Assembly (NCBI GenBank): GCA_958295695.1
Contig: OY282363.1
Location: 2,484,225-2,548,224 of the forward strand
Length of the DNA: 64,000 nt
Direction of reading: 5' to 3'
Origin: an uncultured Alphaproteobacteria bacterium
GTDB taxonomy: Bacteria > Pseudomonadota > Alphaproteobacteria > SP197
In this document: positions 1 to 12,414 of the stretch, piece after piece
Position numbering within the stretch: position 1 is the first letter of the stretch
How the letters are laid out: every line of letters begins with the position of its first letter
Notes under the pieces: model-generated
Databases searched by the model: none
What the model saw: the letters and a program-made list of their open reading frames with translations, nothing else
Told to the model about the DNA's origin: nothing
Program-made: the position numbers and the translations under genes

Positions 1-40
1 TTGGAATCCCGGGCCGCGCGCCGCGCCGTGTCGGGCGCCC

Positions 41-162
41 CTTCGATACGCCCTCCTTCGGAGGGCTACCCGGGGTGAGGGAGTTTTTGGGATGGGAACG
101 AACACAACTCCCCTCGATACATTCCCTCATCCCGAGGTGGCGCGCCAGCGCCGTATCGAGGG
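41..162. repeat. intergenic palindromic repeat, two inverted half-units
   Basis: Two copies of one intergenic element lie head to head. The first (41-82) reads CTTCGATACG, then a small hairpin CCCTCCTTCGGAGGG, then TACCCGGGGTGAGGGA. The second (about 111-162) is the same unit inverted, ending in CGTATCGAGGG. The same paired arrangement recurs at 33371-33480 and single units occur at 47539, 54246 and 55229. It is non-coding and resembles the dispersed RNA-hairpin repeats common between genes of alphaproteobacteria. Nothing else is recognisable in positions 1-264. Confidence 0.7.
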
Positions 163-264
163 ACGCCGCTTGCGGGAAGCGCCGGACTTCAAACCGGGAC
201 ACGACCCAAACCGCCTGTATGCATGGAGCGAGTTCGCGTATATCGGCGCGGGAGACCGTCGGAC

Positions 265-2310
265 ATGAACACCGCTTCCGAGACATACGCTGGCGACGAG
301 CGCCTCGCCGAGCTACTGGCCCGGGCGCGGACGGGCAAGTCCGTGGCCGACGTCGGGAGCGTCGTCGCCGGCGTGCTGGCCGCGCCCGAGGGCTTCGAAC
401 CCGAGGGTTGGATGGCGCTGGTGGCGGACCGGCCCGGCGACGAGCTCCGCCGGCAACTCGCCGCGCTGAAGGGCCGGATGGCGGCCGTGGCCGAGGACGG
501 GCTGGAGGCCGGGCCGCCGGCCCCGGCGTGGCGGCTGAAGGCGCTCAGGCGGGAGCTCGCGGCGCGCGGGCTCGACGGCTTCGTCGTGCCGAGGGCCGAC
601 GAGCACCAGGGCGAATCGGTCGCCGCCCGCAGCGACCGGCTGAAGTGGCTGACCGGCTTCGGCGGCTCGGCGGGCGTGGCGCTGGCGCTGGCGGACAAGG
701 CCGCCATCTTCGTCGACGGACGCTACACCCTGCAGGTCGAGGATCAGGTCCGGACCGCCGATTGGGAGCGCCGCCATCTCATCGACGAGCCGCCGTCGGA
801 CTGGATCGCCGCGAATCTCTGCGCGGGCCGCCTGGGCTACGACCCCTGGCTTCACACGGCGCCGGATCTGGAGAAGCTGGCGGCGGCCGTCGGGAAGGCC
901 GGCGGCGCGCTGGCCGCCTGCGAGGCCAACCCGGTCGACGCGGTGTGGTCGAACCGGCCCGCCGCGCCGCTCTCGCCCATGCGGATCCATCCCCTGGAGC
1001 ACGCCGGCAGGGCCTCGGACGAGAAGATCGCGGAGATCGCCGCCGCCCTCGCCGAGGCGGGACGGGACGCCGCCGTGCTGTCGGACCCGGCCTCGATCGC
1101 CTGGCTGCTCAACATCCGGGGCGGCGACATCCCCGACACACCGGTCAGCCTGGGATTCGCCCTGGTCGAGGCGCCGGGCACCGTCACGCTGTTCACCGAC
1201 CGGCGCAAGGCGACGCCCGAGGTCCGCCGCTGGCTGCCGGACTGCGTCGCGGTCCAGCCCCGCGAGGCGATGGCGGGCGCGATCGACGCCGTCGCCGCCC
1301 GCGGCGCGAAGATCGTGGTCGATGCGCAGTCGGGTCCCGTCTGGTTCGCGAGCCGCATCGAGGCGGCGGGCGGCGAGGCGGTCGTGGCGGCCGATCCCTG
1401 CGCCCTGCCCAGGGCCTGCAAGAACGCCGCCGAGATCGCCGGCGCGCGGGCCGCCCATGTCCGCGACGGAGCGGCGCTCGCCGCCTTCCTGGCCTGGCTC
1501 GACAGGGCGGCGCGTCCGAACGGCGCCATCGAGGTCGACGAGCTCTCGGCGCGCGACAAGCTGGCCGAATACCGGCGCGAGGCCGAAGGCTATCGCGGCG
1601 GCAGCTTCGAGACGATCTCGGGCTTCGGCCCCAACGGCGCCGTCGTCCACTACCGCGCGAGCGAGCGGACCAACCGGCGTTTCGAGCCGGGCTCGCTCTA
1701 CCTCGTCGATTCCGGCGGCCAGTATCCCGACGGCACGACGGACGTGACCCGCACGGTCGCCATCGGCGAACCCGACGACGACCAGAAACGCCACTTCACC
1801 GCCGTGCTGAAGGGCCACATCGCGCTCGCCGCCGCGCGTTTCCCGGAGAACACGAGCGGCGCGCAGCTCGACGCCCTGGCCCGCGCGCCGCTCTGGGCCC
1901 AGGGCGCGGATTTCGACCACGGCACGGGCCATGGCGTGGGCAGCCACCTGGGCGTGCACGAAGGCCCGCAGCGGATCTCGAAGACGGGAGCCCAGCCGCT
2001 CAAGCCCGGCATGATCGTGTCGAACGAGCCGGGCTACTACCGCGCGGGCGCCTGGGGCGTCCGCATCGAGAACCTCGTCGCGGTCGAGGAGGACCGGAGC
2101 GGAACCGAACGGCCCATGCTGCGGTTTTCGACCCTCACGAAGGCCCCCATCGACCGGCGCCTCGTGGACGCCGGGGCCCTGACCGAGGCCGAGGAGCGCT
2201 GGCTCGACGCCTACCACGCCGACGTGCGCGAGACGCTGACGCCCCTGGTCGACGCCGAAACGGCGTCCTGGCTGGCCGAGGCGACCCGGCCCATCGGCGA
2301 GGGCGCGTGA
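265..2310 (+). CDS. Xaa-Pro aminopeptidase (aminopeptidase P), M24B family
   Basis: Metallopeptidase that removes the N-terminal residue before a proline; expected to be cytoplasmic because no signal peptide is visible. The C-terminal 'pita-bread' domain shows the full two-metal ligand set of the M24 family: Asp482 (in LVDSGG), Asp493 (in TTDVTRT), His556 (in GTGHGVGSHLG), Glu588 (in SNEPGYY) and Glu602 (in RIENL). At 681 residues it matches the long three-domain form (eukaryote-like, about 600-680 residues) rather than the 440-residue E. coli PepP. I chose ATG 265 because GGGAG lies about 10 nt upstream; a further in-frame ATG at 223 gives 14 more residues without family similarity. It is co-directional with the peptidase gene at 2533, 222 nt away. 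Confidence 0.93.
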   Translation: MNTASETYAGDERLAELLARARTGKSVADVGSVVAGVLAAPEGFEPEGWMALVADRPGDELRRQLAALKGRMAAVAEDGLEAGPPAPAWRLKALRRELAARGLDGFVVPRADEHQGESVAARSDRLKWLTGFGGSAGVALALADKAAIFVDGRYTLQVEDQVRTADWERRHLIDEPPSDWIAANLCAGRLGYDPWLHTAPDLEKLAAAVGKAGGALAACEANPVDAVWSNRPAAPLSPMRIHPLEHAGRASDEKIAEIAAALAEAGRDAAVLSDPASIAWLLNIRGGDIPDTPVSLGFALVEAPGTVTLFTDRRKATPEVRRWLPDCVAVQPREAMAGAIDAVAARGAKIVVDAQSGPVWFASRIEAAGGEAVVAADPCALPRACKNAAEIAGARAAHVRDGAALAAFLAWLDRAARPNGAIEVDELSARDKLAEYRREAEGYRGGSFETISGFGPNGAVVHYRASERTNRRFEPGSLYLVDSGGQYPDGTTDVTRTVAIGEPDDDQKRHFTAVLKGHIALAAARFPENTSGAQLDALARAPLWAQGADFDHGTGHGVGSHLGVHEGPQRISKTGAQPLKPGMIVSNEPGYYRAGAWGVRIENLVAVEEDRSGTERPMLRFSTLTKAPIDRRLVDAGALTEAEERWLDAYHADVRETLTPLVDAETASWLAEATRPIGEGA

Positions 2311-2532
2311 AGCGCGCGGGCGGCGTGAAGGAAAGGAGGCCCGGGGCGTTCTCCCTGAAATCGCGGGCGTTTCCGCGCTTCCACGAGGACCCGGCCGGGT
2401 CGTTCCGCGGCGTCGGGCTCGATCCCGGCGCCGGTTGCGAGCGTTTTCCGGTAAGTTCGCCGGACGAGCGCGACGCCTCGACGGCCGGGATCGCCGCGAC
2501 CCTGGAGCGCCGCGCCTGAGGAGGGCGGGTCC

Positions 2533-3669
2533 ATGCACAATCCTCTTCTCGAGACGCCGTCCGGCAAGCCGCGCGCGCGGGCGCTCGGCATTCCCTTCGA
2601 CGGCCGTCCCGGCCCCTTCAACGCGATCACCGACGTGCCCGGCGTGCAGGTCGGCTACCGCACCCTGATCGAGGGCGAGGCCGGGCCGCTGGCGGTCGGC
2701 AAGGGACCCGTGCGCACGGGCGTGACGGCCCTCCTGCCCCGCGGCAAGGCGCGGCCGGACGCTCCGGTCTGGGCCGGCCAGCACAGCCTCAACGGCAACG
2801 GCGAATTGACGGGCAGCTGGTGGATCGAGGAAGCGGGCAAGGCGGACGGCCCGATCACGATCACCAACACGCATTCCTGCGGCGTCGCCCGCGACGCCAC
2901 CATCGCGTGGCTCCACGCGAACGTGGACCGCTACGGCGACGGGCCGAGCTGGGGCCTGCCGGTGGCGGGCGAGACCTACGACGGCTGGCTCAACGACATC
3001 AACGGCTTCCATGTCACCAGGGAGCATGTCTTCCAGGCGATCGGGAACGCGGCGGGCGGACCCATCGAGGAGGGCAGCGTGGGCGGCGGCACGGGCATGA
3101 TGCTCTACGGCCACAAGGGCGGGTCCGGCGCCGCGTCGCGGCAGGTCGCATACCGCGGCGCGACCTACACCGTGGGCGTCTTCGTGCAGGCGAACTTCGG
3201 ACTCAGGAGCCAGCTCACCATCGCCGGCATCCCGATGGCCGAACACCTGCCGGGGACCGACCCCTACGACTTCGACACCGGTTCGATCATCGCCATCGTC
3301 GCCACGGACGCGCCGCTCATCCCGCACCAGTGCAAGCGGCTGGCCCGGCGCATCCCGCTGGGAGTCGGCAAGGGCGGCTCGATCTCGGGCCACGGCTCGG
3401 GCGACATCTTCATGGCGTTCTCGACCGCCGGCTCCGAGGCGCTCGACACCGATGCGCCTTACCTCGCGATCGAGGCCATCCCCGACCACCGACTCGATCC
3501 CTTCTTCGAGGCCGTCATCCAGGCCACCGACGAGGCCATCATGAACGTTCTCGCCGTGAGCGAGGAGATGGAAGGCGTCGACGGCCACAAGGCCGAGGCG
3601 CTGGACAGGCGGAAGGTCGCGGAGGTCCTCAAACGGCACGGCCGCTACCGCGAACCGCCGGGACTCTGA
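2533..3669 (+). CDS. P1/S58 family aminopeptidase, DmpA-like
   Basis: Self-processing N-terminal nucleophile hydrolase of the DmpA (L-aminopeptidase / D-Ala-esterase) family, which cleaves itself into alpha and beta chains. The fold signatures FNAITDVPGVQVGY near the N-terminus, NTHSCGVARDA, GSVGGGTGMMLYGHKGG and ISGHGSGDIFMAFSTA are all present. The predicted cleavage point is Gly250-Ser251 in TGSIIAIVATDAP, close to Gly249/Ser250 of DmpA; Ser251 would be the nucleophile. Length (378) is normal for the family. A good ribosome site (GAGG, 2520-2525 region) precedes the ATG. No signal peptide is evident. Following the aminopeptidase P gene, it suggests a small peptide-degradation unit, although the 222-nt gap leaves co-transcription unproven. 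Confidence 0.93.
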   Translation: MHNPLLETPSGKPRARALGIPFDGRPGPFNAITDVPGVQVGYRTLIEGEAGPLAVGKGPVRTGVTALLPRGKARPDAPVWAGQHSLNGNGELTGSWWIEEAGKADGPITITNTHSCGVARDATIAWLHANVDRYGDGPSWGLPVAGETYDGWLNDINGFHVTREHVFQAIGNAAGGPIEEGSVGGGTGMMLYGHKGGSGAASRQVAYRGATYTVGVFVQANFGLRSQLTIAGIPMAEHLPGTDPYDFDTGSIIAIVATDAPLIPHQCKRLARRIPLGVGKGGSISGHGSGDIFMAFSTAGSEALDTDAPYLAIEAIPDHRLDPFFEAVIQATDEAIMNVLAVSEEMEGVDGHKAEALDRRKVAEVLKRHGRYREPPGL

Positions 3670-3698
3670 CCGTCCGCTGGACGAACGAGGCGTGTGGG

Positions 3699-3960
3699 AT
3701 GAAACCTGTCGTCCATATCGAAACGTCGGTCGTCGGCATCCCACGGCGCGACCTTCGCGAGATGTCGTTGCCGCGGCCTATCGGGAGGCAGCGCGCGAGC
3801 GGTGGCGTGGAGTTCCGGGCAGATTCACTCCGGTCGCGTCCGAGCTTGTCGTCACGGACGCCGGCGCTGGAGACACCGCCGCCGCCCGCGCTCGCTTGGC
3901 GGCTTTGGAGTCCGTCACGCTTCTCGACGCGACAAACGATGCGATGTCCGGTATTCCCCG
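3699..3960 (+). pseudogene. PIN-domain toxin remnant (frameshifted, truncated)
   Basis: ATG 3699 opens with MKPVVHIETSVVG, the first beta strand and acidic residue of PIN ribonucleases (usually xxYIETSVVSYLTARPSR). The reading frame then moves by one nucleotide around 3738-3742 and continues in the frame starting at 3692 as HPTARPSRDVVAAAYREAAR, VASELVVTDAGAGDTAAARA and ALESVTLLDATNDAM, all typical of the VapC-like family. The C-terminal half with the later acidic residues and the usual WN/HI motif cannot be found, so the toxin is inactivated. No intact antitoxin gene is adjacent. From 3961 to 4212 I see no other gene. Confidence 0.7.
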
Positions 3961-4212
3961 CGCCGGACCATTTCCAGCTCGGAAGAATCGACGGCCACGT
4001 GACGCTCGGCCACGAGGTCCCGGACATTCTTCATCGTGCATCGCGGCGAGCAACTGGCCGTGAGAGCCAGACGCCGGCGTGAAAGGCGGAAAAGTCCAAA
4101 GGCGTCCTTCGAAGACTGTCCTCGTTCGTGAATCCGCCGCCTGAATGAGAGGCGAATCGGGGCCGCGGACGCGGCCCGCCATGGCGCGGCGCCAGCCGGC
4201 CGGGTGACGCCG

Positions 4213-8003
<3,791 letters not shown>

Positions 8004-8015
8004 CGGGCCGGCCGT

Positions 8016-8819
8016 CTAGCTTTCGGTCTCTTCGACGATCGGATCGTTGCTGCCGGAAGATTGCGGAATGAGGTCGTGCTGGCCCAGCAGCGCATGGGCG
8101 TCCCGGTACCACTCGCTGCCCGGGAAGTTGTGGCCCAGCACGGCCGCGGCGTTCTGCGCCTCCCGGACCACGCCGAGCGCCAGATAGGATTCGACGAGCC
8201 GCATGAGGGCCTCGGGCACATGCGACGTCGTCTGGTAGTCGACGACCACCGTGCGGAAACGGTTGATCGCCGCGACGTACTGCTCGCGCAGTTGATACCA
8301 GCGGCCGATATCCATTTCCTTGCCGGCGAGATGGTCCTCCGTCAGCTCCAGCTTGAGCCCGGCGTCACGGCCGTACTTGGACTCCGGGAACAACCGGAGA
8401 ACCTCACGGAAAGCGCCCCGCGCCAGCTCGCTCATGCGCTGGTCCCGCTTCACGTCCGAGATGCGCTCATAGTGCGACTGCCCGACCAGATAGTAGGCGT
8501 AGGCGACATCCTCGTGGCCCGGGTGAAGCTGGATGAAGCGTTCGGCCGCGAGAACCGCCCTGTCGTAATCGGCGTTCAGGTAATGGGCATAGGCCGTCAT
8601 GATCTGCGCGCGGGTGGCCCATTGCGAATAGGGATGCTGGCGTTCGACCTCGCCGAACTCGAGCACCGCGTCCGTGTAGTTTCCGGTCTGCAGAAGATCG
8701 GCCGCGCGGTTGTAGATGTTCTCGACCGGGCGTTCGACATAGGGATCCGGCTCGGCGCCGCAGGCGGCCAAGGCCACCGCGACCGCCAGGGCCGCCGCGC
8801 GTGCAACAGAACGCAACAT
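8016..8819 (-). CDS. bamD: outer membrane protein assembly factor BamD
   Basis: Lipoprotein subunit of the BAM complex that inserts beta-barrel proteins into the outer membrane. ATG 8819 gives 267 residues with a lipoprotein signal peptide ending in ALAAC, Cys20 being the acylated residue; GGAGAA lies just upstream. The mature part carries tetratricopeptide motifs (YNRAADLLQTGNYTDAVLEF, QWATRAQIMTAYAHYLNADY, AYAYYLVGQSHYERI, ESKYGRDAGLKLE). A longer in-frame extension to 9152 runs antisense through the HAD gene and has no similarity, so I rejected it. It sits 55 nt after the HAD gene and 12 nt before recN. Confidence 0.96.
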   Translation of the reverse strand: MLRSVARAAALAVAVALAACGAEPDPYVERPVENIYNRAADLLQTGNYTDAVLEFGEVERQHPYSQWATRAQIMTAYAHYLNADYDRAVLAAERFIQLHPGHEDVAYAYYLVGQSHYERISDVKRDQRMSELARGAFREVLRLFPESKYGRDAGLKLELTEDHLAGKEMDIGRWYQLREQYVAAINRFRTVVVDYQTTSHVPEALMRLVESYLALGVVREAQNAAAVLGHNFPGSEWYRDAHALLGQHDLIPQSSGSNDPIVEETES

Positions 8820-8874
8820 GCCGTCTTCTCCGCTCGGGAACCGGCCTCGAATCAGCGCCACGACAGCGCCCGTG

Positions 8875-9534
8875 TCAACCCGGCGTATCGACCAGCGCGG
8901 GCAGCGCGGCCATGTCGTCGAAGACGCGATGGGCGCCGCTCGAGGACAGCTTGGCGCCATGGCCGGGCGGGCAGTGGCGGCCTCCCGCAAAGCCCAGGAC
9001 ATGCATGCCCGCGGCGCGCCCGGCCTCGACGCCGGCGGGGCTGTCCTCGACCGCCACGCACCGAGCCGGTTCGACGCCGAGCGCCGATGCGGCGTGGAGG
9101 AAGAGATCCGGCGCCGGCTTGCCGTTTTCGACCTCCTCGGCGCTGAAGACATGCGGGGCGAACCTCTCGTAGAGCCCGACCAGGCGCAACGAGTGCTCCA
9201 GACGCGCCGGATCGCTCCCCGACGCCACGCAACGCGGCGCGGCCAAGGCGTCCAGCACGGCGTCGATTCCCGGAACGGCCTCCAGTTCGGTCTCGAACCT
9301 CCTGGCCGTCGTCCTCTTCAGGCGCCGCGCGAAACCGTCCGGAAGCAGGCGGCCGTGCTCGCGCTCGACCGCCGCCAGCATGGCGGTCAGCGAATGGCCC
9401 AGAAAGCGCTCGGCGATGTCTTCCGTCGTGTAGGGGAAGCCGGCCCGGGTGAGCTCCTCGGCGTCGCTCGAACACGAGATGATCTCGCTTTCGAGAATCA
9501 CGCCGTCGCAGTCGAAAATGATGAGGTCGGGCAA
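8875..9534 (-). CDS. HAD-superfamily phosphatase, beta-phosphoglucomutase-like
   Basis: Predicted haloacid dehalogenase-fold phosphohydrolase acting on a small phosphorylated metabolite; substrate unknown. Motif I is IIFDCDGVILE (nucleophile Asp8, acid/base Asp10), motif II lies in CVASGSDP, the conserved Lys is in ENGKPAPDLF and the motif IV acidic residues are in AVEDSPAGVEAG. A helical cap (residues about 15-80) places it in the beta-PGM/PGP-like subgroup. 219 residues, normal. It sits between lpxC (21 nt) and bamD (55 nt), an insertion into a usually contiguous pair. Alternative assignments include phosphoglycolate phosphatase or sugar phosphatase. Confidence 0.88.
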   Translation of the reverse strand: MPDLIIFDCDGVILESEIISCSSDAEELTRAGFPYTTEDIAERFLGHSLTAMLAAVEREHGRLLPDGFARRLKRTTARRFETELEAVPGIDAVLDALAAPRCVASGSDPARLEHSLRLVGLYERFAPHVFSAEEVENGKPAPDLFLHAASALGVEPARCVAVEDSPAGVEAGRAAGMHVLGFAGGRHCPPGHGAKLSSSGAHRVFDDMAALPALVDTPG

Positions 9535-9555
9535 GCTCCGCCGCCGAAGAGAGGA

Positions 9556-10506
9556 TCAGGCGAGCGCCGCCAGACGTTCGCCGTCGTCAGCGGCGGTTTC
9601 CCAGCGCCAAGCGTCGCCGTCCTCGAAGAGCGCCTTGAGCAGCCGGTTGTTGAGCGCATGGCCCGAGCAGTAACCTTCGAACGCGCCCAGAATGGGAGCG
9701 CCGGCCAAGGCAAGATCGCCGACCGCGTCGAGCACCTTGTGGCGGGCGAACTCGTTCTCGTAGCGCAGGCCGCCCTCGTTCAGCACCGTTTCGCCACTGA
9801 CGACAACGGCATTGTCCAGGGAGCCGCCCAACGCCAGACCCCGCGCCCTGAGACCGTCGACCTCCTCCATCAGGCCGAAGGTGCGCGCGCGGGCGATGGC
9901 GGATTTGAACGCTTCCCGGTCGAGATCGAGCGAGGCGCTCTGACGCGATATCCGCGGATTGTCGAAAACGATCTCGCAGCGGAAGCTGCGGCTTTCCGAG
10001 GGCGCGATGCGGGCGACGCGGTCGCCGTCGCGCACCTCGACCGCGCGCAGCACGCGGAGATGGCGGCGCGGCGTATCGAGCGCCACGACGCCGGCGCACT
10101 CGATCAGAAAGACGAAGGCCTCGGAGCTTCCGTCCATGATCGGCAACTCGGGGCCGTTCACCGCGATGAGAGCGTTGTCGACGCCGCAGCCGGCCAGCGC
10201 GGCCATGACATGCTCGACCGTCGACAGCGTCGCGCCGGAAGCGTTGCGCAGCGTGGTGCAAAGAAACGTGTCGGACACCATGTCGAACCGCGCCGGAAAA
10301 AAACGGCCGCCGTTGTTGAGGTCGGTTCGCTCGAAGACGATCCCCGTCCCCGCGGTCGCCGGCTTCAAGGTCATGGCGGCCTTTTCGCCCGCGTGCAGGC
10401 CGACGCCCGAACAGGAAATCCGTGTCTTCAGCGTGGTCTGATACACAACGATACGTTGCCCCTGGGTGTGGCGGCGGGAACCTTCGGCCGCGACGCAGAA
10501 AGCCAA
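9556..10506 (-). CDS. lpxC: UDP-3-O-acyl-N-acetylglucosamine deacetylase LpxC
   Basis: Zinc deacetylase catalysing the committed step of lipid A synthesis. Zinc ligands His99 (STVEHVMAAL), His256 and Asp260 (FARHKVLDAVGDL) and the catalytic His283 (YCSGHALNNRLL) are all present, as is the N-terminal TLKTRISCSGVGLHAG. The listed start is the longest frame; homologues begin just before QTTLK, so the GTG at 10446 (residue 21 here) is a plausible real start and would give 296 residues. The gene follows ftsZ after a 131-nt gap holding a perfect hairpin. Confidence 0.96.
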   Translation of the reverse strand: MAFCVAAEGSRRHTQGQRIVVYQTTLKTRISCSGVGLHAGEKAAMTLKPATAGTGIVFERTDLNNGGRFFPARFDMVSDTFLCTTLRNASGATLSTVEHVMAALAGCGVDNALIAVNGPELPIMDGSSEAFVFLIECAGVVALDTPRRHLRVLRAVEVRDGDRVARIAPSESRSFRCEIVFDNPRISRQSASLDLDREAFKSAIARARTFGLMEEVDGLRARGLALGGSLDNAVVVSGETVLNEGGLRYENEFARHKVLDAVGDLALAGAPILGAFEGYCSGHALNNRLLKALFEDGDAWRWETAADDGERLAALA

Positions 10507-10521
10507 ACATTCCGTTCCGGC

Positions 10522-10564
10522 GAACGTCCCGGAAGCGATCTAACAAGGCGCTTCCGGGACGTTC
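10522..10564. terminator. 16-bp perfect hairpin between ftsZ and lpxC
   Basis: Arms GAACGTCCCGGAAGCG (10522-10537) and CGCTTCCGGGACGTTC (10549-10564) are perfectly complementary around an 11-nt loop. It lies downstream of the ftsZ stop and upstream of lpxC on the minus strand. There is no U-run on the minus-strand side, so it may be a Rho-independent-like terminator, an mRNA 3'-end stabiliser for the long dcw transcript, or an attenuator before lpxC. Confidence 0.6.
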
Positions 10565-10637
10565 AAGTCACTCTTTATTGCAGGATGTTTCAGTCCGAAA
10601 ACACGACGGCGACGGCGCGCCGGAACATCCCTCTCCT

Positions 10638-12260
10638 CTAGTTCTTGTGACGGCGCAGAAAGGCCGGAATGTCGAGAATGTCGTCCTCTGCGCGCGCCAC
10701 CTCCATGGTCGCGATCCGCGGCGCCGCGATCGCGGCCGGCTCCGGCCCGGCGGAGGGTTCCGCCGCGGCCGACACAGGCGCCTCGGCGCGAACCGGCTCG
10801 ATCGCCGGTTCCTGACGCGGCGTCTCGCGCTGACCCCGGGCCGCGCCGGTCATCCGCTCGAACAATGACAGCCGCCTGGCCTCCTTGACGCCGCCGCTCG
10901 CCGGCTCGCTCGGGCCGGGGGCGTCCGGCCGCGGCGTGGACCGGACAGGCTTTTTCGGCGCCGCGACGGGAGGGGGCGCGATGAACGCGTCGCGACGGGC
11001 GGGTTCGACTTCCGCCGAAGCAGCTTCGACGCCGGACTCGGCGCGGGCCGGCAACACCATCGGGCGGTTCGGTTGCGCCTCCGGTTCGGGATCGAGCTCG
11101 ACCGGCTCCGGCGCGGGCTCCCCGGCCGGCTCGACCGTGAGGGCTTCCCCGGCGTGCGCCCGCATGTCGAGCGCCACGGCGCGACGGCCGGCGCGCGCCG
11201 CGATCGGCGCTCCCCCCGAGGCATGGCCGCGGGCGAGCTGGCCGCCTTCGATCGCGGTCAGCGACGGACGGACCGTGGGGTCCGCGGCGACGCCTTCGGC
11301 CTCGATGCCGGTCGCCACGAGCGAGACGCGCATGCTGCCGTTCATGTTCTCGTCGAAGGCGGCGCCGAAGATGATGTTGGCCCCGGCATCGACCTCCTCG
11401 CGGATCCGGTTCGCGGCCTCGTCGACCTCGAACAGGGTCATGTCGCTGCCGCCGGTGATGTTGATGAGGACGCCGCGCGCCCCCTTCATCGACACTTCGT
11501 CGAGCAGCGGGTTGGAGATGGCGGCCTCGGCCGCTTCCAGCGCGCGCCGCTCGCCGCCCGCCATGCCCGTGCCCATCATGGCCTTGCCCATCTCGCTCAT
11601 CGCCATCCGCACATCGGCGAAGTCGAGATTGATCAGGCCGGGCTGGACCATCAGGTCGGTCACGCCCCGCACGCCCGCGTACAGCACGTCGTCGGCCATC
11701 TTGAAGGCGTCCGCGAAGGTCGTCTTGTCGTTGGCCACCCGGAACAGATTCTGATTCGGGATCATGATGAGCGTGTCGACATACTGCTGCAGTTCGGCCA
11801 TGCCTTCCTCGGCGAGCCGCATGCGCTGCTGGCCCTCGAAGTGGAACGGCTTGGTCACGACGCCGACCGTGAGCATGCCCTGCTCGCGCGCCGCGCGCGC
11901 CACCACGGGCGTGGCGCCGGTGCCGGTGCCGCCGCCGAGACCGGCGGTGATGAAGACCATGTGCGAGCCGATGAGCTGCTCCATGATCTCTTCCATCGCC
12001 TCTTCGGCGGCGGCCTTGCCGATATCCGGACGCGAGCCCGCGCCCAGGCCCTGGGTGATCGACGCGCCGAGCTGAATCCTCCGCTCGGTCTGGGTCTGGT
12101 CGAGCGCCTGCGCGTCCGTGTTGGCGACGACGAAGTCGACGCCCTCGAGCCCGCTCTGGATCATGTTGTTCACGGCGTTTCCGCCAGCGCCGCCGACGCC
12201 GATGACGGCGATGCGCGGCTTCAGGCAATGGTTTTCGGGCAAGCCGAGTTGAATCGTCAT
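10638..12260 (-). CDS. ftsZ: cell division protein FtsZ
   Basis: Tubulin-like GTPase that forms the division ring. The nucleotide site has the tubulin signature GGGTGTG at residues 109-115, with [13 protein letters not shown] near the N-terminus and the T7 synergy loop around [10 protein letters not shown]. After the GTPase core (to about residue 320) comes a long Ala/Pro/Glu-rich linker and the C-terminal peptide [13 protein letters not shown], which binds FtsA and other ring partners. 540 residues is typical of alphaproteobacteria, whose linkers are long. ATG 12260 is preceded by GGAG at good spacing; 40 further in-frame upstream residues have no similarity. Confidence 0.98.
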   Translation of the reverse strand: MTIQLGLPENHCLKPRIAVIGVGGAGGNAVNNMIQSGLEGVDFVVANTDAQALDQTQTERRIQLGASITQGLGAGSRPDIGKAAAEEAMEEIMEQLIGSHMVFITAGLGGGTGTGATPVVARAAREQGMLTVGVVTKPFHFEGQQRMRLAEEGMAELQQYVDTLIMIPNQNLFRVANDKTTFADAFKMADDVLYAGVRGVTDLMVQPGLINLDFADVRMAMSEMGKAMMGTGMAGGERRALEAAEAAISNPLLDEVSMKGARGVLINITGGSDMTLFEVDEAANRIREEVDAGANIIFGAAFDENMNGSMRVSLVATGIEAEGVAADPTVRPSLTAIEGGQLARGHASGGAPIAARAGRRAVALDMRAHAGEALTVEPAGEPAPEPVELDPEPEAQPNRPMVLPARAESGVEAASAEVEPARRDAFIAPPPVAAPKKPVRSTPRPDAPGPSEPASGGVKEARRLSLFERMTGAARGQRETPRQEPAIEPVRAEAPVSAAAEPSAGPEPAAIAAPRIATMEVARAEDDILDIPAFLRRHKN

Positions 12261-12414
12261 GGGGAAGTCTCCAGTGCTAGAGTGACATCCGTGTTCCGGT
12301 GGTCCGTCCGCCCGCGCGAAGCCGCCGCCCGTCCGAACGAGAGGGCGGTCCCGCTTCGGCGGAGGCGGAGCCGCCGGCACCTCGGGGCGGCCCGCCGGAT
12401 CGCGCGAGCGCCCA

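Noticed and set aside
313-3744. 1143-residue minus-strand frame
   Set aside because: Antisense to the two peptidase genes, which have complete catalytic motifs; no domains on the minus strand.
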